A stretch of DNA of 6,873 nucleotides from an uncultured Paracoccaceae bacterium (GCA_937900975.1 CALCPC010000128.1:1-6873), one strand, 5' to 3'. Counted from the first letter of the stretch, positions 1 through 6,590 are shown. The notes: generated by a model from the sequence alone, not told the origin. Translations and numbers: made by a program.

Positions 1-898
1 CACCCTGGTGCAGCGCAAACATGACAAAGCCCTCGATCGCCTTGTCAAAGAAGGCATCGTCGGCGTCGGCGATGTCGCTGAAGAAGATGTTGGGGCTTTT
101 TCCGCCCAGCTCCAGCGTGACGGGGATGATGTTTTCGGTCGCGTATTGCATGATCAAGCGGCCGGTCGTCGTTTCCCCGGTGAAGGCGATCTTGGCGATG
201 CGGTTGGATTGGGCAAGCGGCTTGCCCGCCTCAACGCCGAACCCGTTGACGATGTTCAGAACGCCGGGCGGAAGAAGGTCGGCGATCAGCTCACAAAGCA
301 CCATGATCGTGGCGGGTGTCTGCTCTGCCGGTTTCAGCACCACGCAATTGCCGGCGGCAAGCGCGGGGGCCAGCTTCCACGTCGCCATCAACAGCGGGAA
401 GTTCCAGGGGATGATCTGGCCGACGACGCCCAGCGGCTCTTTGAAGTGGTAGGCGATGGTGTCGGCGTCGATCTCACCCATCGAGCCTTCCTCAGCGCGG
501 ATCACACCGGCGAAATAGCGGAAATGATCGATGGCCAGCGGCAGGTCAGCGGCGCGGGTTTCGCGGATCGCCTTGCCGTTGTCCCAGCACTCGCAAATCG
601 CCAGAAGCTCTAGGTTGTCCTCAAGCACCTGCGCGATCTTCATCAAGATGTTGGAGCGGTCGGTGGTTGAGGTCCGGCCCCAAGCATCGGCGGCGGCATG
701 GGCTGCGTCGAGCGCGTCGCTGATGTCAGACGCGTCAGAGCGTGCGATCTCACCGATCGCGCCGCCGGTCACTGGGCTGATGTTCTGAAAATACCGACCG
801 GCATTCGGGGCTTTGAACTGTCCGCCGATGAAATTGTCATAGCGGGCTGCAAAGGGCGACACATGCGTTGTCGCCGCAAGGTTCGTCATCTCGTTCAT
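1..898 (-). CDS. NAD-dependent aldehyde dehydrogenase (ExaC/AcoD/AldB type), 3' end cut by window edge
   Basis: Cytoplasmic enzyme oxidising an aldehyde (probably acetaldehyde or a similar short aldehyde) to the acid with NAD+. The visible 299 residues begin [20 protein letters not shown]. They show the family hallmarks: PWNFP with Asn166, the cofactor-binding Lys189 in [10 protein letters not shown], the FTGETTTG nucleotide loop near residue 241, and the general-base Glu263 in ELGGKSPN. The last visible residues, FALHQG, lie just before where the catalytic cysteine should be, so that residue falls outside the window. Full-length relatives have roughly 500 residues. The ATG at 898 is preceded by a good GGAGG (905-909, minus strand). 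The ExaC/AcoD assignment rests on overall sequence style and on the quinoprotein neighbours: in Pseudomonas, ExaC removes the aldehyde made by a PQQ ethanol dehydrogenase. It has its own 5' region, separated from the upstream gene by a hairpin. The family is near certain; the exact substrate is inferred. Confidence 0.93.
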   Translation of the reverse strand, partial: MNEMTNLAATTHVSPFAARYDNFIGGQFKAPNAGRYFQNISPVTGGAIGEIARSDASDISDALDAAHAAADAWGRTSTTDRSNILMKIAQVLEDNLELLAICECWDNGKAIRETRAADLPLAIDHFRYFAGVIRAEEGSMGEIDADTIAYHFKEPLGVVGQIIPWNFPLLMATWKLAPALAAGNCVVLKPAEQTPATIMVLCELIADLLPPGVLNIVNGFGVEAGKPLAQSNRIAKIAFTGETTTGRLIMQYATENIIPVTLELGGKSPNIFFSDIADADDAFFDKAIEGFVMFALHQG

Positions 899-1018
899 GG
901 GTTTCCTCCAAGCGGTTCCAGGACCGGGGCTTTTGGGGCGTTGCTTTTGCGATGCGGCTGGAACATCGCCGCGCCCCCGGTGGACTGAGGCTAGCATCCC
1001 GGGCAGGGCCCGAATATC

Positions 1019-1059
1019 CGACTAAAATGGTAAGACTATTGTCGTACGACCTTCGTCGT
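1019..1059. promoter_or_regulatory. Candidate control region upstream of the aldehyde dehydrogenase gene
   Basis: This stretch lies between the hairpin at 1066-1111 and the aldehyde dehydrogenase start, and is more AT-rich than its surroundings. It contains two similar direct elements, GACTAAAATG (1020-1029) and GACTATTGTC (1034-1043), then the perfect palindrome GTCGTACGAC (1041-1050). ACGAC (1046-1050) could also pair with GTCGT (1055-1059). The GACTA elements resemble GACTAAAGTC in the divergent promoter at 2813-2822. A regulator site is inferred; no -35/-10 pair can be called with confidence. Confidence 0.3.
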
Positions 1060-1065
1060 CCGCCC

Positions 1066-1111
1066 GCGCGCGCCTTAAGGATCTGAAATTATTGATCCTA
1101 AGGGCGCGCGC
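1066..1111 (-). terminator. Strong GC-rich hairpin after the solute-binding protein gene
   Basis: Arms 1066-1083 and 1094-1111 form an 18-bp stem (one G-U pair and one A-A mismatch) around a 10-nt AT-rich loop. It begins 9 bases past the stop codon of the minus-strand solute-binding protein gene, the expected place for a terminator. No T-run follows on either strand, so it may work with Rho or as an mRNA 3'-end stabiliser instead of a classical intrinsic terminator. Confidence 0.6.
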
Positions 1112-1119
1112 AGCGCCCT

Positions 1120-2022
1120 CTAGCGCTCGGGCGGGCGAAAGGTGACGCCATAACGGGCGTGGATCGCGGCGATCCGCCCATCGTCGAGCGCATAGCGCAC
1201 GGCGTCATCGACGGCATAGGACAGCGGTCGATAGCGGAAGCTAACGCCGAGCCCGAGGGGCCATTCCGAAACGGCAAAACCGACAAGCGGCGGCTCATGC
1301 ACGCCTAAATTCGGCGCCAAACCATGGTCGAGCTGCCCCCGCGGGCCCATCGCCGCCATCACCTCCCCCGCGGCGAGCGCGTCCATGGCCGCGGCCATGG
1401 ACGGGTAGCGGCGAATGTTGGCAGAGCCTGCGGCGCCGATCAGATTGGTCAGATAGAAATCGGCGATGCTGTCGTTTTCGACCGCGACCGTGTCAAAGCG
1501 GAAATAGGCGGGGACAGGTTTTTCGTCCGGATACGCCTCGGATCGATAGGCGATGGCGACAGCCTCGCCGCCATATTGCCCTGTGAAAACGACCTGTTCG
1601 ACCCGGCAGGCAAAGCTGGGGTCCCAGGGCACGCGCATCATCACATTGGCGATGCGCCCGCCGATCAGCGCGCCTTTCCAAAGGTTAAACCGCAGATCCG
1701 CCTCAAGATTCTCACCGGCCGCCACAAAATTGAACCGCGCATCGACGCCAAGGTCGTCGGCGATCAGCCGGGCGATGTCCACGTCGATACCGCGTGGCTG
1801 GCCGCCCTCTTCCCACGAATAGGGCGGAAAATCCTCGTAGACGGCGAACAGCATGTGCCCTTGGTCCAGGATCTGGTCCAATTCCTGCCCGACAATGTCG
1901 CGGCTGGCATTCTGCGGCTTTGGCTGCGGCACGAAATCCGCACATGGGTCGCTTGATTGCGCAAAGGCGGGGCCCGAAAGCCCCGCGATCAGAATGCAAA
2001 TGGCAAGGTGGCCAAGGCGCAT
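1120..2022 (-). CDS. Periplasmic family-3 solute-binding protein, quinoprotein-associated
   Basis: A 300-residue exported protein. The signal peptide MRLGHLAICILIAGLSGPAFA is followed by a mature start QSSDPCADF. Residues about 58-160 carry the opening of the bacterial family-3 binding fold (YEDFPPYSW, then GIDVDIARLIADDLG, and VMMRVPWDP near 128-136). Family-3 proteins usually bind amino acids for ABC uptake, but MxaJ/XoxJ-type members beside methanol and other quinoprotein dehydrogenases act as periplasmic accessory proteins. The tight link to a PedF-type cytochrome and the lack of permease or ATPase genes favour that second role (inference). Two cysteines (27 and 139) are visible. Start choice: the cytochrome stop TGA (2027-2025) is followed two bases later by the ATG at 2022. 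A TTG at 2028 would give a 4-base overlap and two more residues. No clear Shine-Dalgarno is present, so translational coupling is likely. The family is clear; the ligand is unknown. Confidence 0.85.
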   Translation of the reverse strand: MRLGHLAICILIAGLSGPAFAQSSDPCADFVPQPKPQNASRDIVGQELDQILDQGHMLFAVYEDFPPYSWEEGGQPRGIDVDIARLIADDLGVDARFNFVAAGENLEADLRFNLWKGALIGGRIANVMMRVPWDPSFACRVEQVVFTGQYGGEAVAIAYRSEAYPDEKPVPAYFRFDTVAVENDSIADFYLTNLIGAAGSANIRRYPSMAAAMDALAAGEVMAAMGPRGQLDHGLAPNLGVHEPPLVGFAVSEWPLGLGVSFRYRPLSYAVDDAVRYALDDGRIAAIHARYGVTFRPPER

Positions 2023-2024
2023 CG

Positions 2025-2720
2025 TCAATTCGCCGCCGAAAGTCCAATCGTCAGGGCCTCGGCTGCCGATTTGAACGCGGTCGCGTCGGCCGTCAGGATG
2101 CGGACGGCGCGGAAGGCCACACTGTCGGCCACCGGCGCGCCGGACATCGTTTCGATGTTTGAGGCGATGTCGGCCAGATCCTCAATCGTCGCGCCGATCT
2201 CGGCGCCGCTGGCATCGGCATCCCAGGCCAAAAGCTGGTCGCGGATCACCGTCAGGGCGCCGCTGTATTCAGCCATCATCTCATCATCGGGGCGGGTTTC
2301 GACATAAGTACGGATGGCCCAAGCGGCCTTTTGGCCCAGAAGCTCCCCAAAGGCCGGCATCCGCGTCACACCGCCCTGGGTATAGCCGTGGACATAGCGT
2401 TCCACATACCATTCATCGCCGTATTCCTCGGCCTCCAACCAGCGCAGATCCGGGGCAAGCCCGCCCGAGACGGCCTCCAACCCATGGCACCGCGCGCAAT
2501 TTTGGTTATAGCCCGAGGCGCCGATTTCCAGCGCGGCCAGCCACACTTCCTCCCCCGCGGCCTCGGCCCGGTAGGGGTTTTCCAACAGCCATTCCTCACC
2601 GACATCGGGCAGCACATCCGTGTTCACGGGCTGCGGCGCGACATCGCCGTGACTGAAGGCAATCGAGGCGACACAAAGCGCGGCAACCCCTGTGGCCAGT
2701 GCGCGAAACGGGATAAACAT
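2025..2720 (-). CDS. pedF: Cytochrome c-550, PedF type, with long C-terminal extension
   Basis: Periplasmic c-type cytochrome expected to take electrons from a PQQ-dependent alcohol dehydrogenase. The 231-residue protein has a signal peptide ending near ASIAFS, before HGDVAPQPVNTDVLP. The haem site is C75-A-R-C78-H79 in YNQNCARCHGLEAVSGG, and the probable distal ligand is Met121 in TRMPAFGELL. The stretches GEEWLLENPYR, APDLRWLEAEEYGDEWYVER and AIRTYVETR match the PedF pattern as I know it. PedF-type proteins usually end soon after the last of these; here about 88 further residues follow, acidic and helix-prone, with no second CXXCH. The ATG at 2720 is chosen for its GGAGGAAG ribosome site and because it opens a proper signal peptide; an ATG at 2756 would add an unlikely 12-residue polar leader. 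First gene of a minus-strand pair with the solute-binding protein, diverging from the plus-strand operon. Confidence 0.88.
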   Translation of the reverse strand: MFIPFRALATGVAALCVASIAFSHGDVAPQPVNTDVLPDVGEEWLLENPYRAEAAGEEVWLAALEIGASGYNQNCARCHGLEAVSGGLAPDLRWLEAEEYGDEWYVERYVHGYTQGGVTRMPAFGELLGQKAAWAIRTYVETRPDDEMMAEYSGALTVIRDQLLAWDADASGAEIGATIEDLADIASNIETMSGAPVADSVAFRAVRILTADATAFKSAAEALTIGLSAAN

Positions 2721-2788
2721 GTCACTTCCTCCAGATGGCTCAGCGTCCTTTCCCAACCGTAGCGAAACCGGGCAGCGCCAGAAAATGA

Positions 2789-2822
2789 GACCTTAGTGGC
2801 AGACCCGCGTGCGACTAAAGTC
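2789..2822. promoter_or_regulatory. Imperfect inverted repeat in the divergent promoter region
   Basis: Within the 151-bp gap between the two divergent operons, arms GACCTTAGTGG (2789-2799) and CGACTAAAGTC (2812-2822) pair at 9 of 11 positions across a 12-base spacer. Arm centres are 23 bp apart, about two helical turns. The position suits an operator serving both directions. PQQ alcohol dehydrogenase genes are often controlled by LuxR-type response regulators, but linking this repeat to one is inference. The rest of the gap shows only the two ribosome sites. Confidence 0.35.
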
Positions 2823-2871
2823 ACCCTTCATCGTCAGACGAGACTGGGGTTCTTTCACCGCAGGGGGAGCC

Positions 2872-4029
2872 ATGAAAAAAACCATCACAGGGCTCATGCT
2901 AAGCCTTTGGGCCGGGTTTGCACCGGCACAAGACGTGACTGTCGCGTGGCTGGAAATCGCGCGCGACGTGCCGCCGACGCTGTCGAACCTTGACCCGATC
3001 CCCGACGATCTTGGCCACGCTGGGGTTATGACAGCGCTTGCCGATAATCAGACGACGGGGCGGTTTTTGGGCCAGGCATGGCAGGTCGAGGCGCACCGCG
3101 TGGCCCTGGGCGAAGATCCCGGCCCCGCGGCGGAGGCCGCGTTTGCCGCCGCCGATTTCGTGATCGTCGATGCCCCGGCCGAGGCGCTTTTGTCCATCGC
3201 CGCGCTTGATGGGGCCGCGGGCAAACTGCTTTATAACAGCGGCGCGGGGGAGCCTGCGCTTCGCGACGACCTGTGCCGGGCCAACCTCCTTCACACCCTG
3301 CCGTCGACCGCGATGCGCACGGACGCTTTGGCGCAATTCCTGGTCCGCAAACGGTGGGACGATGTCGTGATGGTGGCCGGCGGTCATCCGGGCGACCAGG
3401 CCTATGCCGCAGCGATGGAGCGGTCGCTGGCGAAATTCGGTCTGCGCCTGTCCGCCCGCAAAGAATGGCGCTTCGACGCCGATATGCGCCGCAACGCGGC
3501 GCAGGAGGTGCCGCTTTTCACCCAGGATTTCGGCCAATACGATGCGCTGATCGTCGCCGATGAGCTGCACGATTTTGGCCGCTACATCCTGTTTAACACT
3601 TGGGAAGCGCGGCCCGTCATCGGCTCGGAAGGGCTGCAGGCCGAGGCCTGGGGCCCGGCGGTGGAGCAATGGGGCGCCGCACAGCTTCAGTCCCGGTTCG
3701 AGGAGGCGCATGGCCGCCGGATGCAGCCCCGCGACTATGCCGCTTGGGCCGCGCTCCGCGCGATCGGGGAGGCGGTGACGCGCACCAAGGCCGCCGATGC
3801 GGCAACCGTCCGCAGCTATCTTCTCGGTCCCGATTTCGAGCTGGCGGGGTTCAAAGGCCGCCCGTTGACCTTCCGGGGCTGGAACGGACAACTCCGCCAG
3901 CCGATCCCGCTGCTTCACCCGCGCGCGCTGGTCGCCAGCGCGCCGCTGGAGGGGTTTTTGCACCAACGGACAGAGCTTGACACGCTGGGCATCGACGCGC
4001 CCGAGACGCGCTGCACCGCCTTTGACTGA
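2872..4029 (+). CDS. PQQ-dependent alcohol dehydrogenase-associated ABC substrate-binding protein (LivJ-like)
   Basis: A 385-residue exported protein. The signal peptide MKKTITGLMLSLWAGFAPA precedes the mature start QDVTVAWLE. The N-terminal region, with PPTLSNLDPIPDD (about 34-46) and DNQTTGRFLGQAW (about 58-70), is characteristic of the 'ABC transporter substrate-binding protein, PQQ-dependent alcohol dehydrogenase system' family (TIGR03863 as I recall it), a branch of the LivJ/type-1 periplasmic fold. VVMVAGGHPGDQAYAAAMERSL in the middle fits the second lobe of that fold. The ligand is unknown. The ATG at 2872 has GGGGGAG (2863-2868) at good spacing; an in-frame upstream ATG at 2809 lacks one and would bury the signal peptide. 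It heads a plus-strand operon with the propeller gene 21 bases downstream. The usual partner ABC ATPase and permease are not in this window. Confidence 0.88.
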   Translation: MKKTITGLMLSLWAGFAPAQDVTVAWLEIARDVPPTLSNLDPIPDDLGHAGVMTALADNQTTGRFLGQAWQVEAHRVALGEDPGPAAEAAFAAADFVIVDAPAEALLSIAALDGAAGKLLYNSGAGEPALRDDLCRANLLHTLPSTAMRTDALAQFLVRKRWDDVVMVAGGHPGDQAYAAAMERSLAKFGLRLSARKEWRFDADMRRNAAQEVPLFTQDFGQYDALIVADELHDFGRYILFNTWEARPVIGSEGLQAEAWGPAVEQWGAAQLQSRFEEAHGRRMQPRDYAAWAALRAIGEAVTRTKAADAATVRSYLLGPDFELAGFKGRPLTFRGWNGQLRQPIPLLHPRALVASAPLEGFLHQRTELDTLGIDAPETRCTAFD

Positions 4030-4050
4030 CGCCTGAAAAGGAGCATGGAC

Positions 4051-5025
4051 ATGATACGCATCACTGCCCTCACACTTCTGCTCGCCACCAGCGGGCTGGG
4101 ACACGGCGCGCTTGGCGATGAGATCTGGGTGTCGAACGAAAAAGACGACACGATCAGCGTGATCGACATCGAAACATTGGAGGTCGTCCGCACCCTCGAC
4201 GTGGGAGAGCGTCCGCGCGGGATCACCTTTTCCAAGGACTATTCTGTGCTTTACGTGTGCGCCTCCGACAGCGACACGGTGCAGGTCATCGATCCCGAAA
4301 GCGGCCGCGTGCTGCATGAGCTTCCCTCCGGTGAGGACCCTGAGCAGTTCGTCCTGCACCCTGACGACCGCCACCTCTATATCGCCAATGAAGACGACGC
4401 GATCACCACGGTCGTGGACACCGAAACCCGCCGCGTGGTGGCGCAGATCGATGTCGGGATCGAGCCTGAGGGGATGGCCGTAAGCCCCGATGGCAAGATC
4501 GCCATCACCACCTCCGAAACCACCAACATGGCGCATTGGATCGACACCGAAAGCCAAAGCCTGTTCGCCAACACTTTGGTCGACAGCCGCCCCCGCCATG
4601 CGGAATTCATCAAAGAGGGGACCGAGCTTTGGGTGTCGTCCGAAATCGGCGGCACGATCACCGTGTTCGACGTCGCGACCCAAGCGGAGATTACAAAGAT
4701 CGATTTCGCCGTCGATGGTGTCCACCCCGATCGCGTGCAGCCCGTAGGGTTTGAGATGACAAAGGGCGACACCCATGCCTATGTCGCGCTCGGCCCTTCC
4801 AACCATGTCGCCGTGGTCAATGCCGACACCTATGAGGTTGAGGACTATATCCTGGTCGGCCGCCGCGTCTGGCACATGGATTTCAACGCCGACCGCAGCC
4901 TTGTCTTCACCACCAACGGCGTCTCGGGCGACGTCACGGTGATCGACGTCGCCAGCCGCAAACCCATCAAATCGATCAAGGTCGGTCGCTTTCCATGGGG
5001 CGCGGCCTTCCGGCCGACAAGCTGA
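4051..5025 (+). CDS. PQQ-dependent catabolism-associated YVTN beta-propeller protein
   Basis: A 324-residue periplasmic protein with signal peptide MIRITALTLLLATSGLGHGA and a mature start near DEIWVSNEKDDT. Seven propeller repeats can be counted by their inner strands: IWVSNE (25), LYVCAS (67), LYIANE (109), AITTSE (151), LWVSSE (193), AYVALG (243) and VFTTNG (285). The period is 42 residues except for one longer blade, each followed by a D-x-V-x-V-I-D type strand. This is the 'PQQ-dependent catabolism-associated beta-propeller' family (TIGR03866 as I recall it), genetically tied to quinoprotein alcohol oxidation; its biochemical role is unknown. The first ATG (4045) lies one base from AAGGAG (4038-4043), too close, so ATG 4051, seven bases away, is preferred. 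The gene follows the binding protein by 21 bases and precedes the small exported protein by 23, so all three are probably co-transcribed. Confidence 0.9.
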   Translation: MIRITALTLLLATSGLGHGALGDEIWVSNEKDDTISVIDIETLEVVRTLDVGERPRGITFSKDYSVLYVCASDSDTVQVIDPESGRVLHELPSGEDPEQFVLHPDDRHLYIANEDDAITTVVDTETRRVVAQIDVGIEPEGMAVSPDGKIAITTSETTNMAHWIDTESQSLFANTLVDSRPRHAEFIKEGTELWVSSEIGGTITVFDVATQAEITKIDFAVDGVHPDRVQPVGFEMTKGDTHAYVALGPSNHVAVVNADTYEVEDYILVGRRVWHMDFNADRSLVFTTNGVSGDVTVIDVASRKPIKSIKVGRFPWGAAFRPTS

Positions 5026-5048
5026 AAACCGAAACGGGGAGGATTTTC

Positions 5049-5498
5049 ATGTTCCGCAGTGCCACCACCGCAGCGCTGATCCTGGCGTTTGCCGCCGGCG
5101 CGCAGGCCGATGATGACGATGACGACCGGGGGTTCGGCCTCGCGGGTATTCTGTCGGCCGGCAACAAGGGCGATCTTGAGCCGATCCAGCTTGGCGCCGG
5201 CATCCCGCTGACCAGCGCGCCCTGGGTGCTGAAGTCGGGCATGTATTATGAGTTTGAGATCCAGGGCGACGGCAGCCAGGAACTCGCCCTTGTGGGGCCG
5301 GAGTTCTTTCGCGCGATCTGGGTCGACGAAATAGTGGTGGAGGGGTTGGAGATCCGCCCGCTTGGCATCGCATCCATCGAGTTCGACGAGGCCGGCGAAA
5401 TGGAAATCGGCTTTGTCGCGATCAAACCCGGCAGCTACTATCTTAAAATCCCGGGCTCAACGGGCGAAACCCAGCGGTTGGAGATTACAATCGAGTGA
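5049..5498 (+). CDS. Small exported protein with hexa-Asp N-terminus and cupredoxin-like C-terminus
   Basis: A 149-residue protein I cannot assign to a characterised family. Signal peptide MFRSATTAALILAFAAGAQA is followed directly by six aspartates (21-26) and RGFG. The remainder is predicted beta-rich: APWVLKSGMYYEFEI (57-71), ELALVGPEFFRAIWVDEIVVEG (78-99), EFDEAGEMEIGFVAIKPGSY (111-130) and a final KIPGSTGETQRLEITIE. The layout resembles a cupredoxin sandwich ending in an xKPGxYxxxxPGxxGE loop, but the Cys, His and Met copper ligands expected in that loop are absent (no cysteine or histidine in the whole protein). It is therefore probably not a blue-copper electron carrier. The ATG at 5049 has a strong GGGGAGG (5036-5042). 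It is third in the quinoprotein-linked operon, 23 bases after the propeller gene. A periplasmic accessory or metal-contact role is inference only. Confidence 0.82.
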   Translation: MFRSATTAALILAFAAGAQADDDDDDRGFGLAGILSAGNKGDLEPIQLGAGIPLTSAPWVLKSGMYYEFEIQGDGSQELALVGPEFFRAIWVDEIVVEGLEIRPLGIASIEFDEAGEMEIGFVAIKPGSYYLKIPGSTGETQRLEITIE

Positions 5499-5546
5499 GG
5501 TTGGAGGCCCAAGACCTCCGCATTGCCGACGGCCCAAAGGTCGCGC

Positions 5547-5663
5547 TTAGAGCATTTTCCGTTCAGATTGACTCAGTCTCTATCAGAAAACGCGTTCAAG
5601 ATCAGCACGATGCTGATCTTGAGACAGCGATTTCTGATCCAATGTGAACGGAAATTGCTCTAA
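5547..5663. repeat. Nested palindromic intergenic element (117 bp)
   Basis: Three nested inverted repeats share one centre. Outer arms 5547-5565 (TTAGAGCATTTTCCGTTCA) and 5645-5663 match at 18 of 19 bases. Middle arms are ATCAGAAA (5582-5589) and TTTCTGAT (5631-5638). The inner hairpin pairs 5596-5607 perfectly with 5611-5622 around a CGA loop. The AGAGCATTTTCC start resembles short palindromic repeats I know to be scattered between genes in alphaproteobacteria, so this is probably one copy of a REP/MITE-like family. Lying 49 bp after an operon end, it could also block or end transcription on either strand. No coding sequence is inside. Confidence 0.75.
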
Positions 5664-5836
5664 GGGCGTGATCTTCGGCCTTGCAAGGGCTTCACCGCCC
5701 GGCCTCGGCCGAACGGCGCTTAAAAATCGACGCATTTCGCACTTTTGACCCAGCATTTCCCACCGATGCCGCGCAGACCCGCATCGGCGGCCATGATCCC
5801 ATGACCAAGCCAGTCTTGGGGTCGTCTTCTAACGAC
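5664..5836. other. Non-coding spacer, no recognisable gene
   Basis: Between the palindrome and the ABC ATPase remnant I find no ORF with a ribosome site or recognisable product on either strand. It may hold more decayed DNA downstream of the ATPase signature motif, but no family resemblance can be supported. Confidence 0.4.
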
Positions 5837-6209
5837 CGACATCTGGCCCGGGGACAGCGCCCCTGGCGCCAAGAGCGGCATCGGCCAACCGCCCCTCCGC
5901 CCGGGCTTGGGCGCAGCCTGTTGCAAGGGTGATGTTGGCCAAGGCCGAACGCCCGGGCAAAAGCGTCGGCTTCTCCACCACATACGTCAGGGTGCGGGTT
6001 ACGTGGTCGTGACCGGTGAACCCCATTTGCAGACCGGCGAGCACGCCAACATCGCTCTGTTTTGCCAATGCCCTAGGGGCCGGGGATCGCCACCGCCCCC
6101 GTCGAACGATGAAGGACGGCGCCAAACCGGTCAGCTTGACCGCCACCAGATCGGGCGCGGGTTCCATCGCCCGCTGGGGGCGGACTTTGTCCTCAACTGC
6201 CAGGCGCAA
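5837..6209 (-). pseudogene. Decayed ABC transporter ATPase, N-terminal half only (NitT/TauT-like)
   Basis: Pieces of one ABC ATPase lie in order along the minus strand but in three frames. The N-terminal strand is DLVAVKLTGLAPSF (to 6111, frame starting at 6209). Walker A follows as GP-stop-GIGKT at 6081-6058 in a second frame, where a TAG replaces the residue normally Ser or Asn. Back in the first frame come VLAGLQ (about 6044) and YVVEKPTLLPGRSALANI (5984-5931), the degenerated Q-loop normally read as VFQEPTLLPWRSALANI. A third frame carries LSPGQMS (5857-5837), the signature motif. Nothing of Walker B, the H-loop or the rest follows. Three frame changes, a stop in the P-loop and loss of the Q-loop glutamine make it non-functional. 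It sits directly after the substrate-binding remnant, the usual order in such transporters. The start could be ATG 6209 or ATG 6167. Confidence 0.68.
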
Positions 6210-6468
6210 AGAACGTGCCCTCCGGCAAATCTGTGGCGTCGCCCACCAGGTCCGGCCCGCCGGTCTTGGCCATCGGTCTGAGCGTTTTCTCCGCCGCCTG
6301 TGCGTTGATCGGACCCTCGGCCGGGATGCCGGCGCGGAAGCCCGCCTTCAGCGCGGCGAACTGGGCATCCGTCTTGGCGTTCATACGCTCGCAGATGCGA
6401 TCCCACGCAGCATCGCTGGTCGTCAGGACAGCCGAGGTCAAAAGCCCCCTGATTGATCGCATCAGCAT
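6193..6468 (-). pseudogene. C-terminal fragment of an ABC transporter substrate-binding protein (NitT/TauT-like)
   Basis: A 91-codon open stretch whose product reads DAAWDRICERMNAKTDAQFA, then LKAGFRAGIPAEGPI, KTGGPDLVGDATDLPEGTFF and a stop. To my recognition this is the C-terminal end of a NitT/TauT-family periplasmic binding protein. The ligand-binding lobes and signal peptide that should precede it (normally over 200 residues) are missing: upstream DNA to about 6700 gives no matching translation. Its position directly before the ATPase remnant, as in an intact transporter operon, supports the call. Unexpectedly, the ATG at 6468 has GGGGAGG (6482-6476) at seven bases, so a short peptide could still be made; this may be chance. 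Family confidence is moderate, and that it is a fragment is fairly clear. Confidence 0.58.
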
Positions 6469-6590
6469 CGAAAATCCTCCCCACTTTTTTGGAAATCGGA
6501 GGCAGCGCTGCCGCGCTTCGAAAGAGGGCGAAGGTGGACGGCGGGGTTGCCCCGCGCACAGCGCGAGGCCCGTTTCCCTGTGACACATCG

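Noticed and set aside
8..613. Plus-strand open frames across the aldehyde dehydrogenase region
   Set aside because: The minus strand encodes an unmistakable aldehyde dehydrogenase here with conserved motifs; the plus-strand translations are low-complexity shadows.
1324..1956. A 210-codon plus-strand frame opposite the family-3 binding protein
   Set aside because: Its product is rich in Arg, His and Gly with no known pattern, and the opposite strand has a signal peptide and a recognised fold.
2899..4875. A 658-codon open frame on the minus strand, antisense to the binding protein and propeller genes
   Set aside because: It mirrors two well-recognised plus-strand genes, has no ribosome site, signal or recognisable domain, and long antisense frames are common in GC-rich DNA with strong third-position GC.
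5497..5519. Possible short hairpin (GGAGG/CCTCC) just after the D6 protein gene
   Set aside because: Only five base pairs and no T-run; too weak to call a terminator beside the far stronger palindrome at 5547.
5907..6281. A 124-codon plus-strand frame opposite the ATPase remnant
   Set aside because: The translation looks like shadow sequence, whereas the minus strand shows ordered ABC ATPase motifs.
5036..6482. Identical 13-base GGGGAGGATTTTC leaders before the D6 protein (5036-5048, plus) and before the SBP fragment (6482-6470, minus)
   Set aside because: Both are Shine-Dalgarno cores with a short T-rich spacer and flanking sequence does not match, so chance similarity is more likely than duplication.
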